The notes beneath the pieces were generated by a model. That model saw nothing but the letters and a program-made list of their open reading frames with translations. It made no database searches and was not told the DNA's origin. The translations under genes and the position numbers were made by a program. From Pseudomonadota bacterium (GTDB taxonomy: Bacteria; Pseudomonadota; Alphaproteobacteria; Kiloniellales; J153), in assembly GCA_022572685.1 (NCBI GenBank), contig JACZVL010000006.1, positions 1 through 38,239 of the forward strand: 38,239 bases of DNA. Reading direction: 5' to 3'. Shown here one piece after another: positions 16,258 to 23,883 of the stretch (position 1 is the stretch's first letter; every line of letters begins with the position of its first letter).

Positions 16258-16616
16258 GCGAAGGTTCCGTCCGGCAGCTCGATCAACACCATCCCGTCCT
16301 CGATCTTTACGGCGTAGGTCTTCAGGTCGACGCAGGCCGGCGCGCTTTTCGCCTTGCCGGTCGGAATGTGAAACCGGCCCTGATGCATCGGGCATTCGAT
16401 GATGTCGTCGATCACCAGCCCCATGGACAGATCGGCGGCCTCGTGCGTGCAGACACCGGCGGTCGCATAAAAACCCGAGGCCGTGTTGTAGATGGCGTAT
16501 TTTTCGCCGCGGCATTCAAATCCCAAGACGTCTTTTTCGTCGATCTCGTCGGTGCGGCAAACTTCGATCCAGGTTCCGCTCAAGTTCTTCTCCCGAATTA
16601 TTCCACTCTTCGGCAT
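16242..16616 (-). CDS. mocE: Rieske [2Fe-2S] ferredoxin (MocE-like)
   Basis: A 124-residue single Rieske domain. The cluster ligands are Cys56-x-His58 (VCTHEA) and Cys75-x2-His78 (ECPMHQGRFHI). It carries electrons to the partner oxygenase MocD. Start ATG 16616 lies 5 bp after the mocD stop, so translation is coupled. The pairing of a soluble Rieske ferredoxin with a desaturase-type membrane oxygenase is what is known for rhizopine MocD/MocE, which turn 3-O-methyl-scyllo-inosamine into scyllo-inosamine. The third component, a ferredoxin reductase (MocF), is not in the window. The stop codon lies inside a dispersed repeat, so the last residues (ESTA) may be acquired. Confidence 0.82.
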   Translation of the reverse strand: MPKSGIIREKNLSGTWIEVCRTDEIDEKDVLGFECRGEKYAIYNTASGFYATAGVCTHEAADLSMGLVIDDIIECPMHQGRFHIPTGKAKSAPACVDLKTYAVKIEDGMVLIELPDGTFAESTA

Positions 16617-16621
16617 CGCGG

Positions 16622-17680
16622 CTACACCGCGGCCGTTTCCGGCAGCGCCCGCCTTATGTAATGGTCGGGATCCGTTCTCGCCTGCCGAATCAATACCGGA
16701 ATCAGTTCGCGGTAGACCGCCCACAGACCGTCGTAGGCCGGTGGTGTCCGATCCCCGATCTCTTCATGAAGCTTCGGCAGCGCATGGAACGGCACCATCG
16801 GGAAGACGTGGTGTTCGACGTGATAGTTCATGTTCAGGTAGAGAAAGCGGAACACCGGGTTGATGGTGACCGTCCGGGAGTTGAGGCGATGGTCGGCCAC
16901 GTTCTCGGCCAGTCCCGCATGCTGCGTCATGGCGAGCAGGTGATGCAGCCAGCCGCCATAAAAGCGCGGCGTGGCGACAAACATCATCGGCAAAAAGCTT
17001 TCGATCGCCAGCGACCAGACCCCGACGCCAGCGATGATCGCGACATAGACCCGGCTCGACCAGATCATCTTGGCCCGCTCGCCCTCCGGTACGAAATCGC
17101 GCACGTCGCCGTCGAGCACGCCGAAGGCATGACGAACGATCCGCGCGAGTTCGGACGGCCCGCCGCGCAGGTACAGGAAATCGGCGATGATGCCGGGCAG
17201 ATTCGCCGGTCGCTGTATGTCGATCTCGGAATCCCGGCCGACCATGAGAGTGTAGGTGTGATGGCGCGCATGGCTCCAGCGCCATAGATAGCCCTCGCGC
17301 AGGGTCATGAACGAACAGAGATGATAGAAGAGCTCGTTGACCCAGCGGGTTCGAAACGGCGTGCCATGCCCGCATTCGTGCCAACGCGCGTCGCTCGACG
17401 AATAGATCGTGCCGTAGACGAAGAAGGCGGGAACCGCCCACCAGCTGTTCCAGGACAAGGCGGCGATCAGGCCGCTCGCGCCGAGAAGCAGCAGCCAGGG
17501 AGCGAAATTCCACCAGGCCTCCCGATCACCGCGCCGCGTCAGTTTCTTGAGGGTCGCGCGCGGGATTTCGGGCGACCACCAGCGTTCCTCGACGCGGCGC
17601 TCGATGCGTTCGCCGTCGAGCGCGACGGCATCGGCCACGCCGCCGGACAGGCTGTAGTCTCGACGTTCAAACGAAGGCAT
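16622..17680 (-). CDS. mocD: Membrane di-iron oxygenase/fatty acid desaturase family protein (MocD-like)
   Basis: A 352-residue integral membrane protein with the three histidine boxes of the desaturase/hydroxylase family: HECGH (101-105), HARHH (137-141) and HVEHH (287-291), plus DHR near 263-265. Hydrophobic stretches lie at about 58-78, 80-96, 210-236 and a shorter one near 243-251. In the moc setting it would hydroxylate the O-methyl group of rhizopine so that it is lost as formaldehyde. ATG 17680 has no clear ribosome site, but a 36-codon open frame with a GGGAGG site overlaps its start by 14 bases and could deliver ribosomes. It begins the mocDE operon behind operator copy 3. A lipid desaturase role is the alternative, made unlikely by the neighbours. 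Confidence 0.8.
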   Translation of the reverse strand: MPSFERRDYSLSGGVADAVALDGERIERRVEERWWSPEIPRATLKKLTRRGDREAWWNFAPWLLLLGASGLIAALSWNSWWAVPAFFVYGTIYSSSDARWHECGHGTPFRTRWVNELFYHLCSFMTLREGYLWRWSHARHHTYTLMVGRDSEIDIQRPANLPGIIADFLYLRGGPSELARIVRHAFGVLDGDVRDFVPEGERAKMIWSSRVYVAIIAGVGVWSLAIESFLPMMFVATPRFYGGWLHHLLAMTQHAGLAENVADHRLNSRTVTINPVFRFLYLNMNYHVEHHVFPMVPFHALPKLHEEIGDRTPPAYDGLWAVYRELIPVLIRQARTDPDHYIRRALPETAAV

Positions 17681-17777
17681 GTGCCGGTCTCGCCGGACGT
17701 CCGACGGACGCCGCCAACGCGAAAGTCCGTTCGATGGAACCGGCGCCGCTCGGACCAGCGTCTTTCGGCCTGTCCAT
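17667..17777 (-). CDS. Possible 36-residue leader peptide of mocD
   Basis: ATG 17777 to TGA 17667 on the minus strand, with GGGAGG 11 bases upstream of the ATG. It overlaps the mocD start by 14 bases in another frame. Residues are ordinary (MDRPKDAG to HAFV) and no family is recognised. Its value would be translational coupling. Real translation is unproven. Confidence 0.25.
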   Translation of the reverse strand: MDRPKDAGPSGAGSIERTFALAASVGRPARPAHAFV

Positions 17778-17836
17778 CTTTTCACCCGCCTCCCGAGCCA
17801 GGGATTCGATCGAGCCCCGGCAGCTATAAACCAATA

Positions 17837-17881
17837 CTGACCCCGTCAAAAGGTACATTCGGCAGGTTATCCATGGGTGCA
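17837..17881. promoter_or_regulatory. Predicted MocR operator, copy 3 (mocDE operon)
   Basis: CTGACCCC (17837-17844), GGTACA (17852-17857), 17 bp, GGGTGCA (17875-17881). Weaker sequence match than the other two copies but exactly the same spacing of all three boxes. Lies 157 bp upstream of the mocD start. Confidence 0.6.
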
Positions 17882-17972
17882 CTTGACGCGAGATCGAGCC
17901 GATCGGCCGGTCCCTAGGGAGGCCTGTCGCTACCGAATTTGATGCCGAAGGTCCTAATCAGCGAGACCTGTA

Positions 17973-19100
17973 TCAGACCTCGGCGATACCCACCCAGCGG
18001 CCGTCCCTGGCCGAGCCCACGACCGCGTCGACCACGCGCTGCACCTCCCACGCCTCCCGGAAGTCGGGCCAGGGCGCGCCGCCGTCCGCCAGCCCCACGA
18101 TCAGGTCGCGCACCTCGATCGTCTTGGTGTCGTTGAAGCCGAGTTGGTGTCCGGGTGCCGGGCAGAAGTCGGCGTAAGGCGGATGGTCCGGCCCGGCGAC
18201 GATGGTCTTGTAGCCCTCGCGGCCGCTCGGCTGGCCGAGGGTGTAGAGCTTAAGCTCGTTCATCCGCTCCTGGGTGAAGGCGAGCGAGCCCTTGGTCCCG
18301 GTGATCTCGTAGTCCAGCTGCGACTTGCGGCCGGTCGCCACCCAGCTCGCCTCGATGCTGCCGCTCGCGCCGCCCGCGAATCGGACCAGACACCGCGCCT
18401 GGTCGCTCACCTCCACGGCCCGCGTCTCGGCGGCGCCGGGGCCGACCGGGCGCTCCTTTACGATGGTCTCGAGGTGGCCACAGACGGCGGCGATGTCACC
18501 GACCAGGAAGCGCGCCAGGGAGATGATGTGGCTGCCGAGGTCGGTCACCACACCGGCGCCCCCGGAGGGTTCCAGCCGCCAGGTGTACGGCGCCGCCGGG
18601 TCGGCCATGTAGTCCTCGGCGTGGATGCCGCGGAAGCCGATGACCTCGCCGATCTCGCCGCTCGAGACGATCTCCCGCGCCAGGCCGGTAATCGGGTTCT
18701 TCAGGTAGTTGAACCCGACCATGGTCTTGATACCCGCGGCCTCCGCGCCGTCCACGAGGATCTTGGCGGCGGCGGCGTCCGGGGCCAGCGGCTTCTCGCA
18801 GTAGACCGGTTTGCCGGCGGCGATAGCCGCCAGCGCGATGGGCTTGTGCAGGACGTTCGGCGCGGCGATGTCGACCAGGTCGACCTTCGGGTCGGCGACC
18901 AGCACCCGCCAGTCTCCGGTCGAGCGGGCGAAGCCCAACCCTTCGGCGCCGCGCCGCGCCACCTCGTCGTCGACGTCGGCCAGCAGCTCCAGCATTGGCT
19001 GGGCCGGGAGGTCGAAGATGCTCGAAGCGGCGCGGAAGGCCAGCGCGTGACACCGGCCCATGAAGCCGCTGCCGATCAGGCCGATGCCGAGCCGTTGCAC
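17973..19100 (-). CDS. Gfo/Idh/MocA family dehydrogenase (inositol dehydrogenase-like)
   Basis: A 375-residue oxidoreductase with Rossmann motif GLIGSGFMGRCHALAF, CEKPLAPD near residue 100, AEDYMADPAAPYTWRLE and TDLGSHIISLARF. It is clearly close to the mocA product (same AEDYxAD-AP-WRL and GxxGSHII motifs), so the two probably act on similar cyclitols. GTG 19100 (VQRLGIGLIG) is preferred, with GGGAGAG about 10 bases upstream; an earlier ATG at 19163 would add 21 residues without family match. The gene follows the SDR by 173 bp and precedes operator copy 3. Confidence 0.83.
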   Translation of the reverse strand: MQRLGIGLIGSGFMGRCHALAFRAASSIFDLPAQPMLELLADVDDEVARRGAEGLGFARSTGDWRVLVADPKVDLVDIAAPNVLHKPIALAAIAAGKPVYCEKPLAPDAAAAKILVDGAEAAGIKTMVGFNYLKNPITGLAREIVSSGEIGEVIGFRGIHAEDYMADPAAPYTWRLEPSGGAGVVTDLGSHIISLARFLVGDIAAVCGHLETIVKERPVGPGAAETRAVEVSDQARCLVRFAGGASGSIEASWVATGRKSQLDYEITGTKGSLAFTQERMNELKLYTLGQPSGREGYKTIVAGPDHPPYADFCPAPGHQLGFNDTKTIEVRDLIVGLADGGAPWPDFREAWEVQRVVDAVVGSARDGRWVGIAEV

Positions 19101-19273
19101 TGGTTCGCTCTCCCGATAGGCAGGGTCAAATCGACGCCCTGAACGCGGCGCAATCCGAACCATCGTCCGTCATGGGCTGGATAAGCTCGGCCGAAAACGA
19201 TGGCGCTTGCGGCAAATCCGTTTTATCCGCCGAAACCGCAGCGAATCGATAGGCGGGTCCAGGTGTCAACTTG

Positions 19274-20101
19274 TCAAGGCGCCAGGGCCGGCTGCGGCGC
19301 CGCCTCGTAGGCCCCCAGCACCGACTGATCGAAGTCGACCAGGCTACCGGTCATCAATCCCGACTCGTCGGACGCCAGGAAGGCGATCGCCCGCGCCACC
19401 TCGTCGGGCTTGATCAGGCGCCCGAATGGCTGGCTTTTCTCCGCCGGCGCGAGCCAGGAGTCGTCCGCGCCGTGATAGGTCTTCTGGATGCGATCCTCGC
19501 CAGGGGTGTCCATCCAGCCGATGTTGAGCCCGTTGACGCGAATGCGGTGGCGCAACAGTGCGAAGGCGACGTTGCGGGTGAGCGTGGCCAGCGCGCCTTT
19601 GGAGGCGCAGTAGGCGGTGATGAATGGCTGGCCGCCGTGACTGGACATGCTTATGACATTGACCATCGCGCCCGGCGTGCCCTCGCGTTTCATGATCTTT
19701 GCCGCCTCCTGCATCAGGAAAAACGGCGCCCGGACGTTGACGTCGAAGATGCGATTCCACAGCTCCGGGGTGGTGTCCCAGATGGTTCCCCGATCGGTCA
19801 TGGCGGCGCAATTGATCAGGCCGTGAAGGTTCCCGAACGCCGCGTCGGCTTCCGCGATCACCTTGCCGCAGTCGTCGAGGTTCGCCAGGTCGGCCCGCAC
19901 GAAACGGGTTTCACACCCGGCGGCGCTCAGCTCCGCGGCAACCGCGCGGCCGCGCTCGGCGGTGCGGCCGCAGATCACCAGGCCCGCCGCGCCCCGTCGG
20001 GCGAACAGCCGCGCCGTGGCCTCGCCTAGGCCCTGGGTGCCGCCGGTGATGACCGCATATCGGCCCGCGAATTGGCCGGAAATCTCGCCGGTCGCCGTCA
20101 T
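19274..20101 (-). CDS. Short-chain dehydrogenase/reductase
   Basis: A 275-residue classical [11 protein letters not shown] (19-26) binds NAD(P), NCAA (97-100) replaces the usual NNAG, Ser lies around 151-154 and the YCASK motif gives Tyr164 and Lys168. SDRs in inositol-type islands oxidise secondary hydroxyls of sugars or cyclitols. The start at ATG 20101 fits the domain; an ATG at 20122 with seven more residues is possible. A ribosome site (GGAG, GAGACC) lies between them. The substrate is unknown. It lies between two Gfo/Idh/MocA genes in the same direction. Confidence 0.85.
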   Translation of the reverse strand: MTATGEISGQFAGRYAVITGGTQGLGEATARLFARRGAAGLVICGRTAERGRAVAAELSAAGCETRFVRADLANLDDCGKVIAEADAAFGNLHGLINCAAMTDRGTIWDTTPELWNRIFDVNVRAPFFLMQEAAKIMKREGTPGAMVNVISMSSHGGQPFITAYCASKGALATLTRNVAFALLRHRIRVNGLNIGWMDTPGEDRIQKTYHGADDSWLAPAEKSQPFGRLIKPDEVARAIAFLASDESGLMTGSLVDFDQSVLGAYEAAPQPALAP

Positions 20102-20287
20102 CTTTCTTGGTCTCTTCTCCATGGCGCGCGCGAGTGTTGGCGGAAATCGGTTTTCGGCGTAGCACCCGATCGCGATGGTTGCTCAATCAGGTGGCGAGGT
20201 CAATCGGCCGCTTGACCGGCGTCTCATGGGAGTGGAGGCCTGTGCCTCGGCGCGCCATCGGGCTCGGAAGCCGCGGTTCGATCCCGC

Positions 20288-21478
20288 CTAGATCGAAATC
20301 CGGGCGTCGACCCAGACGCCGCCGCGCGCGCTCGACTCAACCGCCGCCTCGATAAACTTGACCCCGCGGACGCCATCCTCGACGCTCGGGAAGTCACAGG
20401 CGCCGGGGTCGGGATCGCGATCCTCGAGGCGCGCGCTGACGACCTCGGCGATGTCGAGGTAGATATTCGCGAAGCCCTCGAGATAGCCTTCGGGATGCCC
20501 CGCCGGGACGCGCGTCACCCGCCCCGCCGCCGGGCCCGCGCCGGCGCCGCCGCGGGTGATCGTTCGGGGCGGCTGGCCCAAGGGGCTGTGGTGCAGGTGG
20601 TCCGGATGCTCCTGGTGCCATTCGAGACCGCCTTTTTCGCCGTAGACCCGAATCCTCAGGGCGCACTGGTTGCCCGCGGCGACTTGGCTCGACCACAGCT
20701 GACCCCGGGCGCCGCCCTCGAAACGCAACAGCATGTGGGCGTTGTCGTCGAGCGCCCGGCCGGGCACGAAGGCGGTCAGTTCGGCGCAGAGCTCGGTGAC
20801 CTCGAGGCCGGTGACGAAGGTGGTCAGATGGTAGGCGTGGGTGCCGATGTCGCCGACGCAGCCCGCCGGCCCGGCCTGCTTGGGGTCGGTGCGCCAGGCC
20901 GCCTGCTTGTGACCCGTATCCTCGATTTTCTCGCTCAGCCAGTCCTGGGCGTACTCGACCTGGACCACCCGGATGGCGCCGAGCTCGCCCGCCAGCACCA
21001 TCTCGCGCGCCTGCCGGACCATGGGATAGCCGGTGTAGTTGTGGGTCAGGCCGAACACCAGGCCGGTCCGCCGCACCGTCTTGGCCAGGTCCATGGCATC
21101 GTCGAGCGTGGTGGTCAGCGGCTTGTCGCAGATGACGTGGATTCCGGCCTCCAGGAACGCCGTGGCGGGCCCGTGGTGGAGGTGGTTCGGCGTCACGATG
21201 GCGACGATGTCGATACCGTCGCCGCGCGCCGCCTCCGCCGCCGCCATCTCGGCGTAGCGACCGTAGGCCCGTTCGCTCGACACGCCGAGTTCGGCGGCCG
21301 AGGCCCGGCTGCGGTCGGGGTCGCTGGAGAAAGCGCCGGCGACCAGCTCGTAGCGGTCGTCGAGGCGCGCCGCGATCCTGTGCACCCCGCCGATGAAGGC
21401 GCCCTGTCCGCCGCCGACCATGCCGAGCCGCAGGCGCCGGCCCAGCGCCTCGCCGTTGGTGGCCGCGTCGGTCGCCAT
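20288..21478 (-). CDS. Gfo/Idh/MocA family dehydrogenase
   Basis: A 396-residue oxidoreductase with Rossmann motif [37 protein letters not shown] (the EKP motif here is DKP), and [19 protein letters not shown] in the substrate domain. The GGGQGAFIG start places it in a subgroup distinct from the MocA-like proteins; related enzymes act on scyllo- or chiro-inositol and on keto-sugars. Start ATG 21478 has GGGGAG 9 bases upstream. It is the first gene of the island on the minus strand, followed by the SDR after 186 bp. Confidence 0.83.
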   Translation of the reverse strand: MATDAATNGEALGRRLRLGMVGGGQGAFIGGVHRIAARLDDRYELVAGAFSSDPDRSRASAAELGVSSERAYGRYAEMAAAEAARGDGIDIVAIVTPNHLHHGPATAFLEAGIHVICDKPLTTTLDDAMDLAKTVRRTGLVFGLTHNYTGYPMVRQAREMVLAGELGAIRVVQVEYAQDWLSEKIEDTGHKQAAWRTDPKQAGPAGCVGDIGTHAYHLTTFVTGLEVTELCAELTAFVPGRALDDNAHMLLRFEGGARGQLWSSQVAAGNQCALRIRVYGEKGGLEWHQEHPDHLHHSPLGQPPRTITRGGAGAGPAAGRVTRVPAGHPEGYLEGFANIYLDIAEVVSARLEDRDPDPGACDFPSVEDGVRGVKFIEAAVESSARGGVWVDARISI

Positions 21479-21847
21479 GATCCGGTCTCCCCATTCAGCG
21501 GCTTCGGCGCGGACCCCGAGCGTGCGCAAGATTGCCGGCCTCGTCGGTGCCATCGGCGAAGTCGTCGAAGGCCTTCTCGGTGGCGCGGGCTCGGTGGCGC
21601 GGGGGGTGCGGTCGCGCACGAACCGGGCACCCTCGCGCGCGCCGTTCTCGGGATGCTTCAGGCAGCCGTGCCGCGTCAAAACCCCATCTGCCACGGGAAT
21701 CATAGCATTCCCGGTCACCGCCGGCTACCGTCGTCGGCAGGCACACGACCATCCTGATGCTCGTCGCCACGCTTGCGCGAGACCAGGAGGCGGGCCCACC
21801 ATATCCTTCGAAAGCGTGGTCGGATTCGGTTTCGCGCGTGGCGCGGA
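21479..21847. other. Non-coding stretch at right border of the island
   Basis: No reading frame here resembles a known protein. The only notable sequence is GCCCACCAT at 21794-21802, identical to the tRNA-Val 3' end plus its next base (3571-3579), preceded by a CCAGG that also occurs in the tRNA T arm. This could be a decayed attachment-site copy, but nine bases are weak evidence. Confidence 0.3.
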
Positions 21848-22090
21848 TCACTGGATGGCGATGGCGACCCCGTCGAGGATCGGCTCGAGCACGAGGACAT
21901 CGCCTGGCGTCTCGGCGCTCGGCATGCCGGCGGCGACCGCCATGTCGTCGTTGACCTGGGCATAGGCCCGGTCCACGGAGTCGCCCAGGCTCATGACCGA
22001 GGCGAGAATCGCGATCGAGATCAAGCCGGCGATGAACGCGTATTCCATCGCGGAGGCGCCGGAGTCGTCTTTCAGGAAGGCCTGCAACAC
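21848..22090 (-). CDS. Flp/Fap-type (type IVb) pilin with extended C-terminus
   Basis: An 80-residue prepilin. The leader MLQAFLKDDSG is followed by ASAMEYAFIAGLISIAIL. The processing Gly precedes the mature N-terminus, with Glu5 and Tyr6 as in Flp pilins cut by a TadV-type peptidase, and a single hydrophobic helix follows. The start is taken as GTG 22090, with GGAGG 9 bases upstream; a GTG at 22117 would add nine residues. Usual Flp pilins have 50-60 residues; this one carries about 25 extra (SAETPGDVLVLEPILDGVAIA). No other tad genes are adjacent, so it may be a dispersed or minor pilin. Confidence 0.82.
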   Translation of the reverse strand: MLQAFLKDDSGASAMEYAFIAGLISIAILASVMSLGDSVDRAYAQVNDDMAVAAGMPSAETPGDVLVLEPILDGVAIAIQ

Positions 22091-22535
22091 GCTGGTTATC
22101 CTCCGATGCGAGTTCACAAAGTCTTAAGCAATGTTGAAAAAATACTAACATAGTATTTAGAAATGTCAAGCAATTGTTTCTTTATTATTAATAATCTACT
22201 AATAATGAACGAAATTTAGTTAAAATTGTTACTATTGTCCTCGCGAAACATGGCCCCTCCCCACTTCCCTCGGTTTCGGCACGGGAGCGCTCCGGGGGCA
22301 CCCCCGTGCCGCCGGCCGGGCGCCAGGAGAGCGCCGGGGTTTGACGGCGCCCGGGAAAATCCATTTGCGGTCCTACAAACCGGCGCGATCTGTCCTTTCC
22401 GCCGGGGCCTCTGGGCCTTACATAGTAGCGAGAAGCTAGAGCGTGGACGGCAGCGTCGGCGCGGGCGCCGCGGCCCTGCCGAAACGGCGCTTGCAGGCGT
22501 CGGGACTTGCCGAAGCGGGTAGGAAAAGGAAACTC
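22091..22535. promoter_or_regulatory. Divergent regulatory region, pilin and molybdenum hydroxylase operon
   Basis: The left part (22118-22250) is strikingly AT-rich with TTATTATTAATAAT-like runs, in contrast to its surroundings, and probably holds the pilin promoter. The right part holds two GC-rich hairpins: CGGCACGGG (22277-22285) with CCCGTGCCG (22303-22311), and CCGGGCGCC (22316-22324) with GGCGCCCGG (22346-22354). No T-run follows. They would be in the leader of the downstream operon if transcription starts in the AT-rich part. Confidence 0.4.
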
Positions 22536-23405
22536 ATGAACGATATGCGTTACGAGGCCCCGGACACGATCGATGGGGCGGTGGCTCTGCTTGCCGGGGG
22601 GCGCGGCGAGGTGCGGGCGCTGGCCGGCGGCACCGACCTCCTGGTGCAGCTGCGCGCCGAGATGATCGCCCCGGAGCTGGTGGTCGACCTGAAGCGGATT
22701 CCGGAACTCCGGAGCATCGCCGCCGAGGACGGCGGCTTCCGGGTCGGGGCCGCGGTGAGCGGCGCCGAGTTGGGTGAGCACCCGGGGGTCAAGGCGCTGT
22801 GGCCCGGCGTGGTCGAGGCGGTCGAGCTGATCGGCTCGACCCAGATTCAAGGCCGCGCCAGCCTGGGCGGCAACCTGTGCAACGCCTCGCCGGCGGCGGA
22901 CAGCGTGCCGGCGATGATCGCGGCCCGGGCGGTGGCCCGGGTCGCGGGACCGGCGGGTACGCGCGAGGTGCCGGTCGAGGAGATCGCCATCGGCCCCGGC
23001 AAGACCTCTCTCGCCAAGGGCGAGATCGTGGTTTCGGTGCTGCTGCCGGCGCGGCCGGCGCGCTCCGGCGACGCCTATTTGCGATTCATCCCGCGCACCG
23101 AGATGGACATCGCGGTGGTCGGCGCCGGGGTCAGCCTGACCTTGGACGAGAGTGGCGTCTGCAGCGCGGCGCGGGTTGCGCTCGGCGCGGTGGCGGCGCT
23201 CGCGATGCTGGTGCCGGAGGCGGCCGCGGCGCTGGTCGGCACGACGCTCGACGAGGCGGCGCTGGAGCGCCTGGCGGCGGCCGCGAGCGGCGCCTGCCGG
23301 CCGATCGACGACAAGCGCGGCACCAAGGAATATCGGATCAAGGTGGCCGGCGTGCTGGCGCGGCGCGCGGCCCTGATCGCAGCCGAAAGGGCGGGACGGA
23401 GCTAA
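22536..23405 (+). CDS. Molybdenum hydroxylase FAD-binding subunit (CoxM-like)
   Basis: A 289-residue medium subunit of a xanthine-oxidase-family enzyme. The FAD sites are ALAGGTDLLVQLR near residues 29-41 and GRASLGGNLCNASPAAD near 108-124. It passes electrons from the iron-sulfur subunit to its acceptor. ATG 22536 follows AGGAAA and starts with MNDMRYEAPDTIDGAV, the normal family beginning. Its stop overlaps the start of the next gene by one base (TAATG), so the three subunits are translated together in the order FAD, FeS, Mo. Confidence 0.9.
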   Translation: MNDMRYEAPDTIDGAVALLAGGRGEVRALAGGTDLLVQLRAEMIAPELVVDLKRIPELRSIAAEDGGFRVGAAVSGAELGEHPGVKALWPGVVEAVELIGSTQIQGRASLGGNLCNASPAADSVPAMIAARAVARVAGPAGTREVPVEEIAIGPGKTSLAKGEIVVSVLLPARPARSGDAYLRFIPRTEMDIAVVGAGVSLTLDESGVCSAARVALGAVAALAMLVPEAAAALVGTTLDEAALERLAAAASGACRPIDDKRGTKEYRIKVAGVLARRAALIAAERAGRS

Positions 23406-23881
23406 TGGCGAAGATTCACGTATCGACGACCATCAACGGGGACGCGGTCGAGTTCCTCTGCGAACCGGAGGAGACCCTGCTCGACGTGTTGCGCGACGGG
23501 CTGGGGCTGACCGGCAGCAAGGAGGGTTGTTCCTCGGGCGACTGCGGCGCGTGCAGCGTGCTGCTGGACGGCCGCCTGGTCTGCGCCTGCCTGGTGATGG
23601 GCGCGGAGCTGGGCGGCTGCGAGGTCGAGACCATCGAGGCGATGGCCCATGGCGACGTGCTGCATCCCCTGCAGAGCAAGTTCATCGAGCACGCGGCGCT
23701 GCAGTGCGGCGTCTGCACGCCGGGCATTCTGGTCGCGGCCAAGGCGCTGTTGGACAAGAACCCGGACCCGAGCGAGACCGAAGTGCGCTACTGGCTGGCC
23801 GGCAACCTGTGCCGTTGCACCGGCTATGACAAGATCGTCCGGGCCGTGCTCGACGCGGCCGCCGACATGAGGGGGAGCTGA
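23405..23881 (+). CDS. Molybdenum hydroxylase [2Fe-2S] subunit (CoxS-like)
   Basis: A 158-residue subunit with two [2Fe-2S] clusters. The plant-ferredoxin-type site is GCSSGDCGACSVLLDG and the second site is CGVCTPG with LCRCTGY. It links the molybdenum centre to FAD. Length and motifs are standard for the family. It overlaps the FAD subunit gene by one base and lies 2 bp before the large-subunit ATG. Confidence 0.93.
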   Translation: MAKIHVSTTINGDAVEFLCEPEETLLDVLRDGLGLTGSKEGCSSGDCGACSVLLDGRLVCACLVMGAELGGCEVETIEAMAHGDVLHPLQSKFIEHAALQCGVCTPGILVAAKALLDKNPDPSETEVRYWLAGNLCRCTGYDKIVRAVLDAAADMRGS

Positions 23882-23883
23882 CC

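Noticed and set aside
16622-17680. Ordinary lipid desaturase
   Set aside because: The family alone would allow it, but the coupled Rieske ferredoxin, the neighbouring mocR/mocA/mocC and the shared operator favour MocD. Not fully excluded.
20262-20292. tRNA-like T arm (GCGG-TTCGATC-CCGC) beside the dehydrogenase stop codon
   Set aside because: Only a 4-bp stem pairs, and no acceptor, D or anticodon arms fit upstream. Taken as coincidence or a very short fragment.
22188-22850. 220-codon minus-strand frame opposite the start of the FAD subunit gene
   Set aside because: Shadow of the FAD subunit; the first part lies in AT-rich promoter sequence and has no family similarity.
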